Made by a program: the position numbers and the translations under genes | Notes under the pieces: model-generated | Seen by the model: only the letters and a program-made list of their open reading frames with translations | Databases searched by the model: none | Told to the model about the DNA's origin: nothing | In this document: positions 52,571-61,616 of the stretch, piece by piece | Layout of the letters: each line of letters opens with the position of its first letter | Numbering within the stretch: position 1 is the first letter of the stretch | Assembly: GCA_964354135.1 (NCBI GenBank) | Contig: CAYGZA010000003.1 | Coordinates: forward strand, 1 to 64,000 | Direction: 5' to 3' | From: CAYGZA01 sp964354135 | Lineage (GTDB): Bacteria > Planctomycetota > Planctomycetia > Pirellulales > Thermoguttaceae | DNA length: 64,000 nt

Positions 52571-53899
52571 ATGCTCGGTGTTTGGAAGAAGACGGTCCTC
52601 AGGGCGTTCCGCGCGTTGCCGCCGGACGGGGGGCCTCCCCCGCACTCGCACCTGCACAATTTCGCAGTGCAGCTCTGGATTGCGCTGGCGGTGGCGGTGA
52701 GCGTCAAGGACCTGGTCGCGCCGACCTTGCACACGAACTACCCGCATTTCGAATACGGCGCCCGGCAGTGGCTCGCCGGCGAGGACATGTACGAGAGGTG
52801 CGACGTCGGCTACGTCATCCTCGACTACCGCTACAGCCCGGCGTTTGCCGTGGGGATGGTGCCGCTTGCCGCCCTGCCGGCGCGGGTCGGGGCGCTGGCG
52901 TTCAGTTGGCTGAACCTCGCGGGGTTCTACTTCGCCCTGCGGGCCTTGGTGCGGCATGTTCTACCCGGCCGTTGGACGCCGCAGCAGCAAGCGGTCTTCT
53001 TGATCCTGGTGCTGCCGGCCTCCGCGCGGATGTTCTGGGCCGTCCAGAGCAATCCGCTGGTGCTGGCCCTGGTTGTCTTTGGGGCCGTGGCAGTCTCCAA
53101 CGGGCGCTGGTGGCCGGCGGCAGTCCTCTTAGCGCTGGCGGTACACATCAAGATCTGGCCGATCGCTGCGGCTCTTCTCCTGGTTGCCTGCCGGCCGCGG
53201 CAGCTCGCCGTGCGGCTGGCCGCGTCGGTGGCCGCGGTGGGGGCCGTCCCCTTTCTCACCAAGCCCTTTTCCGTGGTCTGTTTTCAGTACCACGCCTGGT
53301 ATGCCGCACTCATGGGGCGGATGCAGATCCGCAACATCTGCCACGACGCGTGGACGGTCTGGGAACTGACCCCGGCCCCGATCTCACCCCAAGGGTACGT
53401 CGTTCTCCAATGGAGCGCGGCCTTGCTCGTGCTGGCGCTCGTCTTGTGGCAGCACCGGCGAGGAGCCTCCATCGCCCGGCTGTTGACCTTTGTCTTGGCG
53501 CTGTGGGCCGCGTGGCAACTGGTCGTCGGGCCCGGCACGGAGCGGAATACGTTCGGAATCATCGCGCCCTTCACGAGTTGGGGGCTCTTGACGGCGCTGG
53601 AGGAGAAACGGGGGCGGCTCTGGATGGCGACGGCCTTCTTGCTGACCGTGGTCCTGGCCAACGGGAACGTCGAGCGCATTCTGGAGCCCTGGCTCCCTGC
53701 GGTATTGGCTGCCCATCCGCTCGGTGTCTTGATGTTCGCCGTGTGGACGGTCCGCTACGCCCGGGCACGGGAGTGTACGCCGGAGGCGGATCGGACGACT
53801 GGAGAGCCGTACCCTACAATGCCAACGGCCGGCATCTGCGTGCGATGCGCAGACTTCCGAAGTCTCAAGGACTTCGGAAGTCTCTCCGGGTGCAGCTAA
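52571..53899 (+). CDS. GT87-type (DUF2029) glycosyltransferase membrane protein
   Basis: 442 aa from the ATG at 52571. About ten to twelve helices. A periplasmic loop with YPHFEYGARQWLAGEDMYERCD and DYRYSPAFAVGMVPLA is the signature of GT87/DUF2029 mannosyltransferase-like proteins, which use polyprenyl-linked sugars. The C-terminal ~30 residues are encoded by a dispersed palindrome (53851-53883), so the reading frame has been extended or altered by that repeat. Its weak ribosome site leaves the start somewhat uncertain. Confidence 0.8.
   Translation: MLGVWKKTVLRAFRALPPDGGPPPHSHLHNFAVQLWIALAVAVSVKDLVAPTLHTNYPHFEYGARQWLAGEDMYERCDVGYVILDYRYSPAFAVGMVPLAALPARVGALAFSWLNLAGFYFALRALVRHVLPGRWTPQQQAVFLILVLPASARMFWAVQSNPLVLALVVFGAVAVSNGRWWPAAVLLALAVHIKIWPIAAALLLVACRPRQLAVRLAASVAAVGAVPFLTKPFSVVCFQYHAWYAALMGRMQIRNICHDAWTVWELTPAPISPQGYVVLQWSAALLVLALVLWQHRRGASIARLLTFVLALWAAWQLVVGPGTERNTFGIIAPFTSWGLLTALEEKRGRLWMATAFLLTVVLANGNVERILEPWLPAVLAAHPLGVLMFAVWTVRYARARECTPEADRTTGEPYPTMPTAGICVRCADFRSLKDFGSLSGCS
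53851..53883. repeat. Palindrome between convergent genes (copy 2)
   Basis: AGACTTCCGAAGTC (53851-53864), loop TCAAG, GACTTCGGAAGTCT (53870-53883): a 14-bp stem. It is the same sequence family as the palindrome at 21873-21905. It falls in the last codons of the GT87 gene (stop 53899), 15 bases before the convergent stop at 53914. Confidence 0.8.
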
Positions 53900-53913
53900 C
53901 CGGCACCGCCTCC

Positions 53914-55419
53914 TCACGCGAAGTCCGGCTCGAACTGGAAGGAAACGCGGGGGTCCCATGCGTGGACCGCTTCGATCCCATAGAGCTGGCAGTAGGCCCG
54001 GAGCTTTCGGACGTGGTCGCCGTAGATCTGGAGGACGTGGAAGCCGCCGATCTTGTGCGGGTCGTCTTCGGCCCCTTCAACGATGGCCCCGACGTTGGTG
54101 ATGCACGCGGCCGACGGCGGGCTCTCGTAGTTGCAGACGACCTTGGCCCGATCGACGATCAGCAGGTTCGGCTTCTGGAACCGCGCCAGCGTGAAGACCT
54201 GGCCGATCCGCCAGATCGTCTGCACGGAGACGTAGTGCCCGCCGCTGTGATGGGCCCGGAGGACGTAGGGCTCGCGCGGCCCGGTGAACCCGCCGAGCTT
54301 CGTGGGGCAGGTGCAGTGGGCGTTGGCGAAGAGGTTTTGGGCCGTGTCCACCAGGGGGTCGGCCATGAACCCGGGGCGGCCTAGGAGGCTGTGGCTGAGG
54401 AACATGGTGGCGGCGGAGCCGACGTCCGCTTCACAGCCGGCGACAACGCCCTCGTCCATAAGCCGCGAATAAGCGAGGCACGGGATGCCGATCTGCCCGA
54501 AGAGAAACCCCAGGCAATGGCTCGTAATGCCGTCGGCCCCGTGGGCGGCCATGAGCTTCCGGGCGGCGAAGTAGTGCCGGGCGGCGCTAGCGATGTCCTC
54601 CTTGTTCACCTCGCGGATTTCCTTGGCCTGCTTGGCCGCATCCTCGGCCAGGGCCCGCACCTCGGGGCCGACGGGGGTGTTCTTGAGGGCGTCGATGAAC
54701 GCCTGCTCGGGCACGTACTTGAGCCGCAGGCCGGTGTTGCCGTAGACCTTCTCCTGCTCCCCCGCGCCCTTGACCACCAGGAGCCGGCTCTGCTTCAGCG
54801 TTTTTTCCGTCTTGACCATCTCCAACCCCGGCCGGACGTCCTTGATGTCCAGCGACCCGACCAGGCAGATCCCCCGCCGGCCGGCAAGCGGGGTAGTGTT
54901 GTTCGAGAAACTGGTGCCGATCTGTGTGAAGATGAGCGTCGGAACGCCGCACGAGGTGATGATCTTCTGAGCCCGGTCCCAGGGCGTGAAGATGCCGATC
55001 GGGCACAGTAGCAGGGCGTCCGGCTTCTCGGCCTTGACCTTGGCGATGAAGCGGTCGGTGGCCGCTTCGTCTCCCACGGGGATGAAGGAGTCGGCCAGGT
55101 CGATCGTCACGCCCAACTCCTTGCCCATCGCCTGGAGCTTCTCGGAGTACTGCTTGCAGGCGACGTCGTTATTGAATCCATGGCCGGGCCAGCCGCCGGC
55201 AAACGGCCCCGGATGCCGGATGTAGCCCACCTTGACCACGGGCGGCTTCTTCTCGATCGGCGGCGTGGGGGCCGGTGCTGCGGCAGCCAACGTCCCTTGC
55301 AGGGCCGCTGCGGCCGCCGGGACCCCGGCTGAGAGAACCGCAAGGTCCTTGAGAAAATCACGACGACCCAGACGAAGGCAGCACGGGCAGCCCGAGAGTC
55401 TCAGGAGGTGATCTTCCAT
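53914..55419 (-). CDS. Tat-exported L-fucose-isomerase-like protein
   Basis: 501 aa. A twin-Arg signal (LGRRDFLKDLAVLSAG) and Ala/Pro linker precede an alpha/beta sugar-isomerase-like fold: GPFAGGWPGHGFNNDVAC, KPDALLLCPIG, ADGITSHCLGFLFGQIGIPC, CLAYSRLMDEGVVAGCEADVGSA and SFQFEP. The metal-site Glu/Asp/His pattern of FucI/AraA-type proteins seems partly kept (MDEGVVAGCEAD; RAHHSGGHY). Export of an isomerase-like protein is peculiar to planctomycete-type genomes. Catalysis is unproven. It is the last gene of the minus-strand sugar operon, 106 bases after the SDR. Confidence 0.7.
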   Translation of the reverse strand: MEDHLLRLSGCPCCLRLGRRDFLKDLAVLSAGVPAAAAALQGTLAAAAPAPTPPIEKKPPVVKVGYIRHPGPFAGGWPGHGFNNDVACKQYSEKLQAMGKELGVTIDLADSFIPVGDEAATDRFIAKVKAEKPDALLLCPIGIFTPWDRAQKIITSCGVPTLIFTQIGTSFSNNTTPLAGRRGICLVGSLDIKDVRPGLEMVKTEKTLKQSRLLVVKGAGEQEKVYGNTGLRLKYVPEQAFIDALKNTPVGPEVRALAEDAAKQAKEIREVNKEDIASAARHYFAARKLMAAHGADGITSHCLGFLFGQIGIPCLAYSRLMDEGVVAGCEADVGSAATMFLSHSLLGRPGFMADPLVDTAQNLFANAHCTCPTKLGGFTGPREPYVLRAHHSGGHYVSVQTIWRIGQVFTLARFQKPNLLIVDRAKVVCNYESPPSAACITNVGAIVEGAEDDPHKIGGFHVLQIYGDHVRKLRAYCQLYGIEAVHAWDPRVSFQFEPDFA

Positions 55420-55525
55420 CGTTCGGCTCCTTGGGGTGTGGTCATTCGGATCACGGAAAGAGGGCAGGCAACGTCGCCAGACCCTGTTCGAACCTCCAGC
55501 CTTTGGCCCCTGGCCCCTTCTCTCG

Positions 55526-56359
55526 TCACAGGCCCGGCACGTAGCCCTTGCCGAATTGCACGGTCATCGGCTGGCGGAAGCCGTCGCTGAAGGGCATCCA
55601 GGAGGTGGTGCCGCCGTCGACGATCAGCGTCTGGCCGACGATGTACCGGGCGTCGTCGGACGCCAGAAACACGGCCACCTTGGCGATGTCCTCCGGCTGG
55701 CCGACGAAGCCGCTGGGGATCACGCGGCCCATCCCTTCCCGGTCGTAGTTCGGGATGATCTTGTGGTGGTTCTCGACCTCGACGGCGCCTGGGGCGATGG
55801 CGTTGACGCGGATGCCCTTGGGCGCCAGCTCGATCGCCAGCACCCGGGTGAAGGCGACGATCGCCCCCTTCGTGCCGGCGTAGACGGTGTGTTCCGGGTA
55901 GCCCTCGTAGGCGTGGACCGACGTGAGGTTGACGACCACGCCGCGGCCCTGGCGGGCCATCGCCGGGACGACGGTCTGCGTGAGGAAGTACATCGCCTTG
56001 ATGTTGACGTTGTAGATGGCGTCGAACTGCTCGGGCGTGACCTGCTCGAACGGCCGGTTCATGGTGATCCCGGCGTTATTGACCAGCACGTCGATCCCGC
56101 CCAGGAAGTCCATCGCCTCGTGGCCGAAGCGGATTGCCTCCTCGACCCGGCGGAAATCGGCCTGGAGGGCGGCGACTCGCTTCGCGCCGCTGCGGCGGGC
56201 CTCGTCGACGACGGCCGTCGCGCCGTCTTTGCTCTGCGAGTAGTGCAGGACTACGTCGGCCTCTTGGCGGCAGAATTCCTCGGCGATTCCCTTGCCAATC
56301 CCCGTGCCGGCGCCGGTCACGACGACGCGTTGTCCTGCCATTCGTTTGCAGTCATTCAT
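55526..56359 (-). CDS. SDR-family oxidoreductase
   Basis: 277 aa. Classical short-chain dehydrogenase: TGAGTGIGKGIAEE (NAD(P) loop), LVNNAGITMNRP, catalytic Ser in NLTSVHAYEG and YAGTK (Tyr-xxx-Lys), and IDGG-type end VDGGTTSW. Glucose-1-dehydrogenase- or 3-ketoacyl-reductase-like; the substrate is unknown. The start at 56359 has GGAG upstream and lies 7 bases after the metallohydrolase. Confidence 0.88.
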   Translation of the reverse strand: MNDCKRMAGQRVVVTGAGTGIGKGIAEEFCRQEADVVLHYSQSKDGATAVVDEARRSGAKRVAALQADFRRVEEAIRFGHEAMDFLGGIDVLVNNAGITMNRPFEQVTPEQFDAIYNVNIKAMYFLTQTVVPAMARQGRGVVVNLTSVHAYEGYPEHTVYAGTKGAIVAFTRVLAIELAPKGIRVNAIAPGAVEVENHHKIIPNYDREGMGRVIPSGFVGQPEDIAKVAVFLASDDARYIVGQTLIVDGGTTSWMPFSDGFRQPMTVQFGKGYVPGL

Positions 56360-56366
56360 GGCGACT

Positions 56367-57161
56367 TCACTCCGGGAAGGTAAACGGCACCCCGTGCTCA
56401 AGCTGCCGGTAGCGATCCCCGATCCCTTCGATCTTCAAGTTCGTGCGCAATAGCTGCGGCGGCAGACTGTTGTCGGGAAACAGATCATAGTGGCAGGGGA
56501 TGGCCACCTTCACGCCGAGTTCCCGGGCCAGCCGCGCGGCCTCGGCCGGGCCCATGTTGCGGAACGCCGGGTTGATCACCACCATGAGCACGTCGGGCTT
56601 GTGCGGTGCGGCAGCCGCAGCAAGGATCTCGTGGTACCCCGTGTCGCCCGTTACATACACGGTCGGCCCTCCCTCCGGGCCGACGAGATAGCCCACGTGG
56701 TTCAGATCGTCCGCCCCGAACGGGATGGCCAGCGTCGCCCGAATCACGAGGTCGCCGCTCCGGTATACTTTGTTCGGCCAAATCCTCACGACTTGCCCGG
56801 CCGGCACGCCGAGTTGTTCCAGCTTGTCGGCCGCCTCGACCGGGGCCACGTACGGCCCCGTCCCGCCGGCAGCCCGATAACCGGCCAGCGTCTCCGGGTC
56901 GAGGTGGTCGCCGTGACTGTGGGTGATGGCGTACAAATCGAACCCTGCCAGGTCCGCGGGCGCCAACGGCGGCGGGACCATGCGGTCCAGGTCGAAACCG
57001 TATTGCTCCCCAAGCGCCTTGCAGCTATTGGACAGGTACGGGTCGATGGCGGCGATCTTCCCGCCCGGGCTCTTCACGACCACGCCCGACTGCCCGAGCC
57101 ACCAGAGGGTCACTTTGCCCGGCGGGACCACGTGATCGAGAATCGCTTGGCGAAGGTTCAT
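56367..57161 (-). CDS. UlaG-like metallo-beta-lactamase-fold hydrolase
   Basis: 264 aa from the ATG at 57161. MBL-fold motif THSHGDHLDPETL, then VYVTGDTGYH with the bridging Asp and IPCHYDLF with the distal His; the N-terminal LWWLGQSGVVVKSPGGKIAAIDPYLS is typical of the UlaG (L-ascorbate-6-phosphate lactonase) group. A lactonase role in sugar-acid breakdown would suit the operon; this is inferred. Confidence 0.85.
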   Translation of the reverse strand: MNLRQAILDHVVPPGKVTLWWLGQSGVVVKSPGGKIAAIDPYLSNSCKALGEQYGFDLDRMVPPPLAPADLAGFDLYAITHSHGDHLDPETLAGYRAAGGTGPYVAPVEAADKLEQLGVPAGQVVRIWPNKVYRSGDLVIRATLAIPFGADDLNHVGYLVGPEGGPTVYVTGDTGYHEILAAAAAPHKPDVLMVVINPAFRNMGPAEAARLARELGVKVAIPCHYDLFPDNSLPPQLLRTNLKIEGIGDRYRQLEHGVPFTFPE

Positions 57162-57223
57162 GGCCCGTCCCTCACCCCTCGTCCCTTTCCGTTTCGGCAC
57201 GGCATGAGCCTCGCCCTGGCGTG

Positions 57224-59632
57224 CTACTTCGGCCGGATCATCGCCAGACGTTGCCCCAGGGCAACGGTCGTGCCGGCCGGGGCAAGGATCTCGGCGAGCA
57301 CGCCGTCCGCCGGCGACTCGATCGGGACCACCGCCTTGTCGGTCTCCATTTCCACAACCGTCTCGCCTGCCGCCACGGGCTGGCCCACCTGCTTGAGCCA
57401 ACCGACCACGGTGGCCTCGGTAATGGTCAAGTCCATGTTCGGCATGATTAGCGGCACGCCGGTGCCTAGTCCCTCGCCCCTCGCCTCTCGTCCCTCGTCC
57501 CTAAGGCCCGTGGCAAGCCCCGCCGCTACGCCCTTAGCGTCCGGCCCCTGAACCCTGAACCCCGAACCCTGAACCCTCGCTCGCACCGGCGGCTGCGGCC
57601 GGCCTTCGAGCACCGCCCGCACGGCAGCCATGATCTTTTCCTTTGTCGCCACCACCGCGTTTTCCAGCGCCGGACTGAAAGGGTGCGGCACGGCGTCGGT
57701 GTGCAGCCGGCCCACGGGGCCATCCAGGGCATCGAACGCGTGTTCCATGACCACCGCGGCGATCTCGGCGCCGACGCCGCACATCGCGTGGGCCTCGTCC
57801 ACCACGAGCACACGGCCGGTCTTCTCGACGCTGGCGACGATCGTCTGGACGTCCAGCGGCACGATCGTGCGGAGGTCGATCACTTCGCAAGAGACGCCTT
57901 CGGTGGCCAGTTGCTCGGCCGCTTCCAGGGAGCGGTGCAGCCAGAGGCCGCTGGAGACGATCGTGATATCGGTCCCCTCGCGGATCACGTTTGCCTGCCC
58001 GAAGGGGACCAGGTGTTCGCCCACCGGCACCGGGCCCTTGGTCGAGAGCAGGCTCTTGTGCTCCAGGAAGATCACCGGGTCGCCGGCCCGCAGGGCGGTC
58101 TTCATCAGCCCCTTGGCGTCGGCCGGATTCGAGGGGATGACCACGATCAGGCCCGGGGCGTGGGCCCAGACGGGATAGAAGCTGCCGCTGTGGTGCGGGC
58201 CGGCGTTCTTGACCGTGCCCACTGCGGAGCGGACGACCATCGGCACGCCGATCTGCCCGTTGCTCATGTAGCGGAGCCGGGCCGCCTGTAGGACCAACTG
58301 GCTGGCGGCTTCCCAGAGGAAGTCGGAGATCATGAGGTCGTCGACGGTGCGGCAACCGGTGGCCGAGGTCCCGATCGAGGCGCCCGTGAAGCCCAGCTCA
58401 CTGATCGGCGTGTCGATGACCCGCCGGGCGCCGAACTCCTCGAAGAGCCCCTGGGTGTGGCCGAACGTGCCGCCGCGCAGGCCGATCCCTTCGCCGAGGT
58501 AGACAATGTGCTCGTCGCGGCGCATTTCCTCGGCGATGCCGTCGCGGACCGCGTCGAGCCAGCCCTGGACGACGGTTTGCGGCGGGCGGCCGTCGCCGGG
58601 CGGCTCGGGCATCGGCGGGTTGATCGGGTCGGCCCAGGCGTGGCGGTGGACCGTGGCCGGATCCGGCTGCGGCGACGTGCGGGCAAACTCGACCGCTTCC
58701 CGGATCGTCCGCTCGACTGCGCCGTCGATCTCCTCAAGCTGCCCGTCCGTCGCGTGGCCGGATTCAAGCAGGAGCCTGCGGAACCGCAAGATGGGGCAGC
58801 GGAGAACCCACGCGTCGATCTCCTCTTGCGTCCGGTAGCAGCCGACCACGGGGTCGCCCTCGTGGTGCCCGACCACGCGGTAGGTCTTCGACTCGATGAG
58901 CGTGGGGCCTTTGCCGGCGCGGGCCCGTTGGACTGCTTCCCGCGTCACGCGCCAGACGGCCAGCACGTCGTTGCCGTCGACGGCCACGCCGGGGATTCCG
59001 TAGGCGGCGGCCTTGGTCGCGATCTCCGTGTTCCGCGTGGCCAGGGTCAGGGGCGTGGCGGTCGCGTAGAGGTTGTTCTCGCAGACAAAGACCACGGGGG
59101 CATTCTGAATGCCGGCAAAATTGACCGCCTCGTGAAAGGCCCCGAGATTGGTTGCACCGTCGCCGAAGAAGGCCACGGCGACCTGGTCCGTCCCGCGGAT
59201 CGTCGCACTGATCCCGAGCCCGACGGCCGACGGGATTCCGGCGCCGACGATCCCGTTTGAGCCGAACAGTCCCACGGACGGTGCGAAGAGGTGCATCGTG
59301 CCGCCGCGGCCGCCGCAGCAGCCGGTCGCCTTGCCGAACAATTCGGCCATGAGGACGTTCGGCGGCACGCCCTTGGCCAAGGCGTGGCCGTGGCCGCGGT
59401 GGGTGCTGGTGATCCAATCGTCGCGCCGCAGGTTGGCCATCGCGCCCACGGCGGTGGCCTCTTCGCCGACGTAGAGGTGAATGAACCCCGGGACCTCGCC
59501 CGCCTTGTACAATGCCTGCACGGTCCGCTCGAAGCGGCGCAAGAGCACCATTTGGCGGTAGAGGCGCAGCAGGCCGGCGACGCCCAGCTCGGACGGAAAC
59601 GGCGAAACGACTTTCTGCTGCAAGCTGCTCAC
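57224..59632 (-). CDS. Fused 2-oxoacid/acetoin dehydrogenase E1 alpha-beta with lipoyl domain
   Basis: 802 aa. Residues ~15-335 are E1 alpha with the thiamine diphosphate motif GDGATNLGAFHEAVNFAG ending in CENN. Residues ~360-690 are E1 beta (YLGEGIGLRGGTFGHTQGL, DTPISELGFTGASIG, VDEAHAMCGVG). The last ~80 residues are a lipoyl/biotinyl domain with the modified Lys in EMETDKAVV. Separate genes are usual, so a three-part fusion is notable. The linker before the lipoyl domain is repeat-like (see 57475-57579). No E2 or E3 gene lies nearby. It begins 12 bases after the upstream SDR. Confidence 0.88.
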   Translation of the reverse strand: MSSLQQKVVSPFPSELGVAGLLRLYRQMVLLRRFERTVQALYKAGEVPGFIHLYVGEEATAVGAMANLRRDDWITSTHRGHGHALAKGVPPNVLMAELFGKATGCCGGRGGTMHLFAPSVGLFGSNGIVGAGIPSAVGLGISATIRGTDQVAVAFFGDGATNLGAFHEAVNFAGIQNAPVVFVCENNLYATATPLTLATRNTEIATKAAAYGIPGVAVDGNDVLAVWRVTREAVQRARAGKGPTLIESKTYRVVGHHEGDPVVGCYRTQEEIDAWVLRCPILRFRRLLLESGHATDGQLEEIDGAVERTIREAVEFARTSPQPDPATVHRHAWADPINPPMPEPPGDGRPPQTVVQGWLDAVRDGIAEEMRRDEHIVYLGEGIGLRGGTFGHTQGLFEEFGARRVIDTPISELGFTGASIGTSATGCRTVDDLMISDFLWEAASQLVLQAARLRYMSNGQIGVPMVVRSAVGTVKNAGPHHSGSFYPVWAHAPGLIVVIPSNPADAKGLMKTALRAGDPVIFLEHKSLLSTKGPVPVGEHLVPFGQANVIREGTDITIVSSGLWLHRSLEAAEQLATEGVSCEVIDLRTIVPLDVQTIVASVEKTGRVLVVDEAHAMCGVGAEIAAVVMEHAFDALDGPVGRLHTDAVPHPFSPALENAVVATKEKIMAAVRAVLEGRPQPPVRARVQGSGFRVQGPDAKGVAAGLATGLRDEGREARGEGLGTGVPLIMPNMDLTITEATVVGWLKQVGQPVAAGETVVEMETDKAVVPIESPADGVLAEILAPAGTTVALGQRLAMIRPK
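57475..57579. repeat. Simple-sequence repeats inside the E1-lipoyl gene
   Basis: Two low-complexity runs: CCCTCG/CCCTCGTC-type units (about 57475-57510) and four CTGAACC/CCGAACC-type heptamers (about 57545-57579). On the minus strand they encode the linker VQGSGFRVQG and the Arg/Glu/Gly-rich stretch before the lipoyl domain. Such units usually occur between genes. Confidence 0.7.
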
Positions 59633-59644
59633 GAACTGCTACTG

Positions 59645-60490
59645 CTAAAAGGCCGTGTTTCCTCCGTCCACGAAGAGCACCTGCCCGGTAACCAGCGAGG
59701 CGGCTTCCGAGGCCAGGAAGATGCAGGGTCCGACGATCTCCTCGGGTTGGCCGATGCGGCCCAAAGGAATGCGGGAGATCATTCTGGCCAGGAGGGCCTC
59801 GCGGCCGCCGTGCAGGCCGCTGTCCAAGAGCCGGTCGAGGCTGGGCGTGTGGATTTGGCAGGGGGCGACGGCGTTCACGCGGATGCCGTGCGGGGCCCAT
59901 TCCACCGCCGACTCGCGGACCAGGGCGTTCAGGCCGGCCTTCGCCGCCGCGTAGGCCCCCGTGCCGCGGCCCAGCGCCCGGGCGCTGGCGATGCTGCTCG
60001 TGTGAACGATGCTCCCGCCGGTCCCTTGCCGCACCATTACGCGGCCAACCGCCTGCCCGACCAGGAACACGCTGGTCAAGAAGGCATCGAGGTTTTGATG
60101 GAACTCCTCCAGGGTCATCTCCAAGAGCGGCTTGAGGACGCCGTAGCCGGCCGTATGGACGAGGATGTCGATCCGACCCAATTGCCCGGCGGCCTGGGCA
60201 ACCGCCCGATCCACCGGTTCCTTGCCGCGGACGTCGCAAGCGAGGGGAGCGGCCCGGCGGCCCAAGTCGCGGATCTTCGCGGCGACCTGTGCGGCACGAT
60301 CCTGATCCAGGTCGGTGACCGCCACGTCGGCCCCATGTTCGGCCAGCCCGACCGCCACCGCGGAGCCGATCGCGCCCGCCCCGCCGGTGACGAAGGCCAC
60401 CTTGCCGCTCAGGTCGAAGCGCCCGCGGTGCGGGGCCCCGGCGTCACTTGGACCTCCCGACGAGGCAAGCGGTCCTTGGGAGTTTTGCAT
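59645..60490 (-). CDS. SDR-family oxidoreductase
   Basis: 281 aa from the ATG at 60490 with AGGGAAGG upstream; the longer open frame has no family similarity. Motifs: VTGGAGAIGSAVAVGL, LVHTAGYGVLKPL, Ser in VHTSSIASA, YAAAK, and VDGGNTAF. Second dehydrogenase of the operon and probably its first gene, 12 bases ahead of the E1 fusion. It could oxidise a sugar or polyol before the lactonase-like and E1 steps. Confidence 0.88.
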   Translation of the reverse strand: MQNSQGPLASSGGPSDAGAPHRGRFDLSGKVAFVTGGAGAIGSAVAVGLAEHGADVAVTDLDQDRAAQVAAKIRDLGRRAAPLACDVRGKEPVDRAVAQAAGQLGRIDILVHTAGYGVLKPLLEMTLEEFHQNLDAFLTSVFLVGQAVGRVMVRQGTGGSIVHTSSIASARALGRGTGAYAAAKAGLNALVRESAVEWAPHGIRVNAVAPCQIHTPSLDRLLDSGLHGGREALLARMISRIPLGRIGQPEEIVGPCIFLASEAASLVTGQVLFVDGGNTAF

Positions 60491-60695
60491 CGGACCTTCC
60501 CTCATGGAATCGCCGGCGGGAAGAGCGCGGCACGCGGAAGAACGCCGGCCATTTCGCCGCCCGTCGCACCCGGCGGACGTGCTCCCCGCCCTTGGAGGAA
60601 CGCACAGGGTATCGCTTGCCGCACGCGGTGTCAATGGCCCGCAGAAGTCCGACCGCGGCGACCCTCCGGTTCGGCATTCCGGCCGGCGCGGGTTG

Positions 60696-60724
60696 TTGCA
60701 GTCGGCCTGCCGCAATGGTAGGCT
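60696..60724 (+). promoter_or_regulatory. Putative promoter of the DUF1080 gene
   Basis: TTGCAG at 60696-60701, 17-base spacer, TAGGCT at 60719-60724, 50 bases before the gene. Divergent from the SDR gene; the other ~200 bases of the gap hold no gene. Confidence 0.45.
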
Positions 60725-60773
60725 GGGGGCAGTCGTGTGACCCTGAGAAAGCTGCACTGCAAGGAGCCTGGAA

Positions 60774-61457
60774 ATGAAGATGCTCGCCGGTCTTGTGTCG
60801 GGGGTTGCGGCTTGTTTGTGCCTGGTGTGCTGGTCGGCGGCGGCCGACAACACTCCGCCGGAAGGGTTCGTCGCCGTGTTCAACGGCAAGGACCTGACCG
60901 GCTGGAAGGGGTTGGTGGCCAGCCCTCCCGCCCGCGCCAAGATGAGTCCCGAGCAGTTGGCAGCCGCCCAGAAGAAGGCCGACGCGCGGATGCGGGCCCA
61001 CTGGAAAGTCGCAGACGGCGCGCTGGTGTTCGACGGCCGCGGCGACAGCCTCTGCACGGCCAAGGACTACGGCGATTTCGAGATGCTGGTGGACTGGAAG
61101 ATCCTGGCCCACGGCGACAGCGGCGTTTACCTCCGCGGCAGCCCCCAGGTGCAGATCTGGGACCCGGCGGACCACCCGGAGGGCTCGGGCGGGCTGTACA
61201 ACAACCAGAAGAACCCGAGCAAGCCGTCCCAATGCGCCGACAAGCCGGTCGGCCAGTGGAACAGCTTCCGCATCAAGATGGTGGGCGAAAAGGCGAGCGT
61301 GTGGCTCAACGGCGAGCTCGTGGTGGACGACGTGGTGCTGGAGAACTATTGGGAGCGGGACAAGCCGATCTACAAGACCGGCCAGCTCGAGCTCCAGAAC
61401 CACGGCAACACGCTCTACTTCAAGAACGTCTACATCCGCGAGCTCAAATCGCCGTAG
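60774..61457 (+). CDS. Exported DUF1080 (3-keto-disaccharide hydrolase-type) protein
   Basis: 227 aa. Signal peptide (MLAGLVSGVAACLCLVCWSAA). The concanavalin-like DUF1080 fold is plain: EGFVAVFNGKDLTGWKGL, WKVADGALVFDG, YGDFEMLVDWKILAHGDSGVYLRG, VQIWDP, QWNSFRIKMVG, and a C-terminal NTLYFKNVYIREL. Single-domain and of usual length. The family is greatly expanded in planctomycetes and acts on oxidised disaccharides or related glycosides. Confidence 0.92.
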   Translation: MKMLAGLVSGVAACLCLVCWSAAADNTPPEGFVAVFNGKDLTGWKGLVASPPARAKMSPEQLAAAQKKADARMRAHWKVADGALVFDGRGDSLCTAKDYGDFEMLVDWKILAHGDSGVYLRGSPQVQIWDPADHPEGSGGLYNNQKNPSKPSQCADKPVGQWNSFRIKMVGEKASVWLNGELVVDDVVLENYWERDKPIYKTGQLELQNHGNTLYFKNVYIRELKSP

Positions 61458-61481
61458 ACGGGCTCGGCGGGAGGAATCGCA

Positions 61482-61508
61482 CCACGGAGGCACGGAGGAC
61501 GCGGAGGA
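61482..61508. repeat. ACGGAGG tandem repeat
   Basis: CCACGGAGG, CACGGAGG and CGCGGAGG follow one another in the gap after the DUF1080 gene. It is a small tandem of a purine-rich octamer, probably a dispersed intergenic repeat. Confidence 0.55.
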
Positions 61509-61616
61509 GAAGGGTAATAGGGTAAAAACCTCATCTTGGCTTCATATTCGCTGCGCGCTGGCCGTGCCTCCGCGGCGAAGGCCCGTTACAACGGAAGCCC
61601 GGCAGCGTGGCTTGGG

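Noticed and set aside
60491..61063. N-terminal extension of the SDR frame
   Set aside because: The sequence before 60490 has no SDR similarity and overlaps the divergent DUF1080 gene and its promoter.
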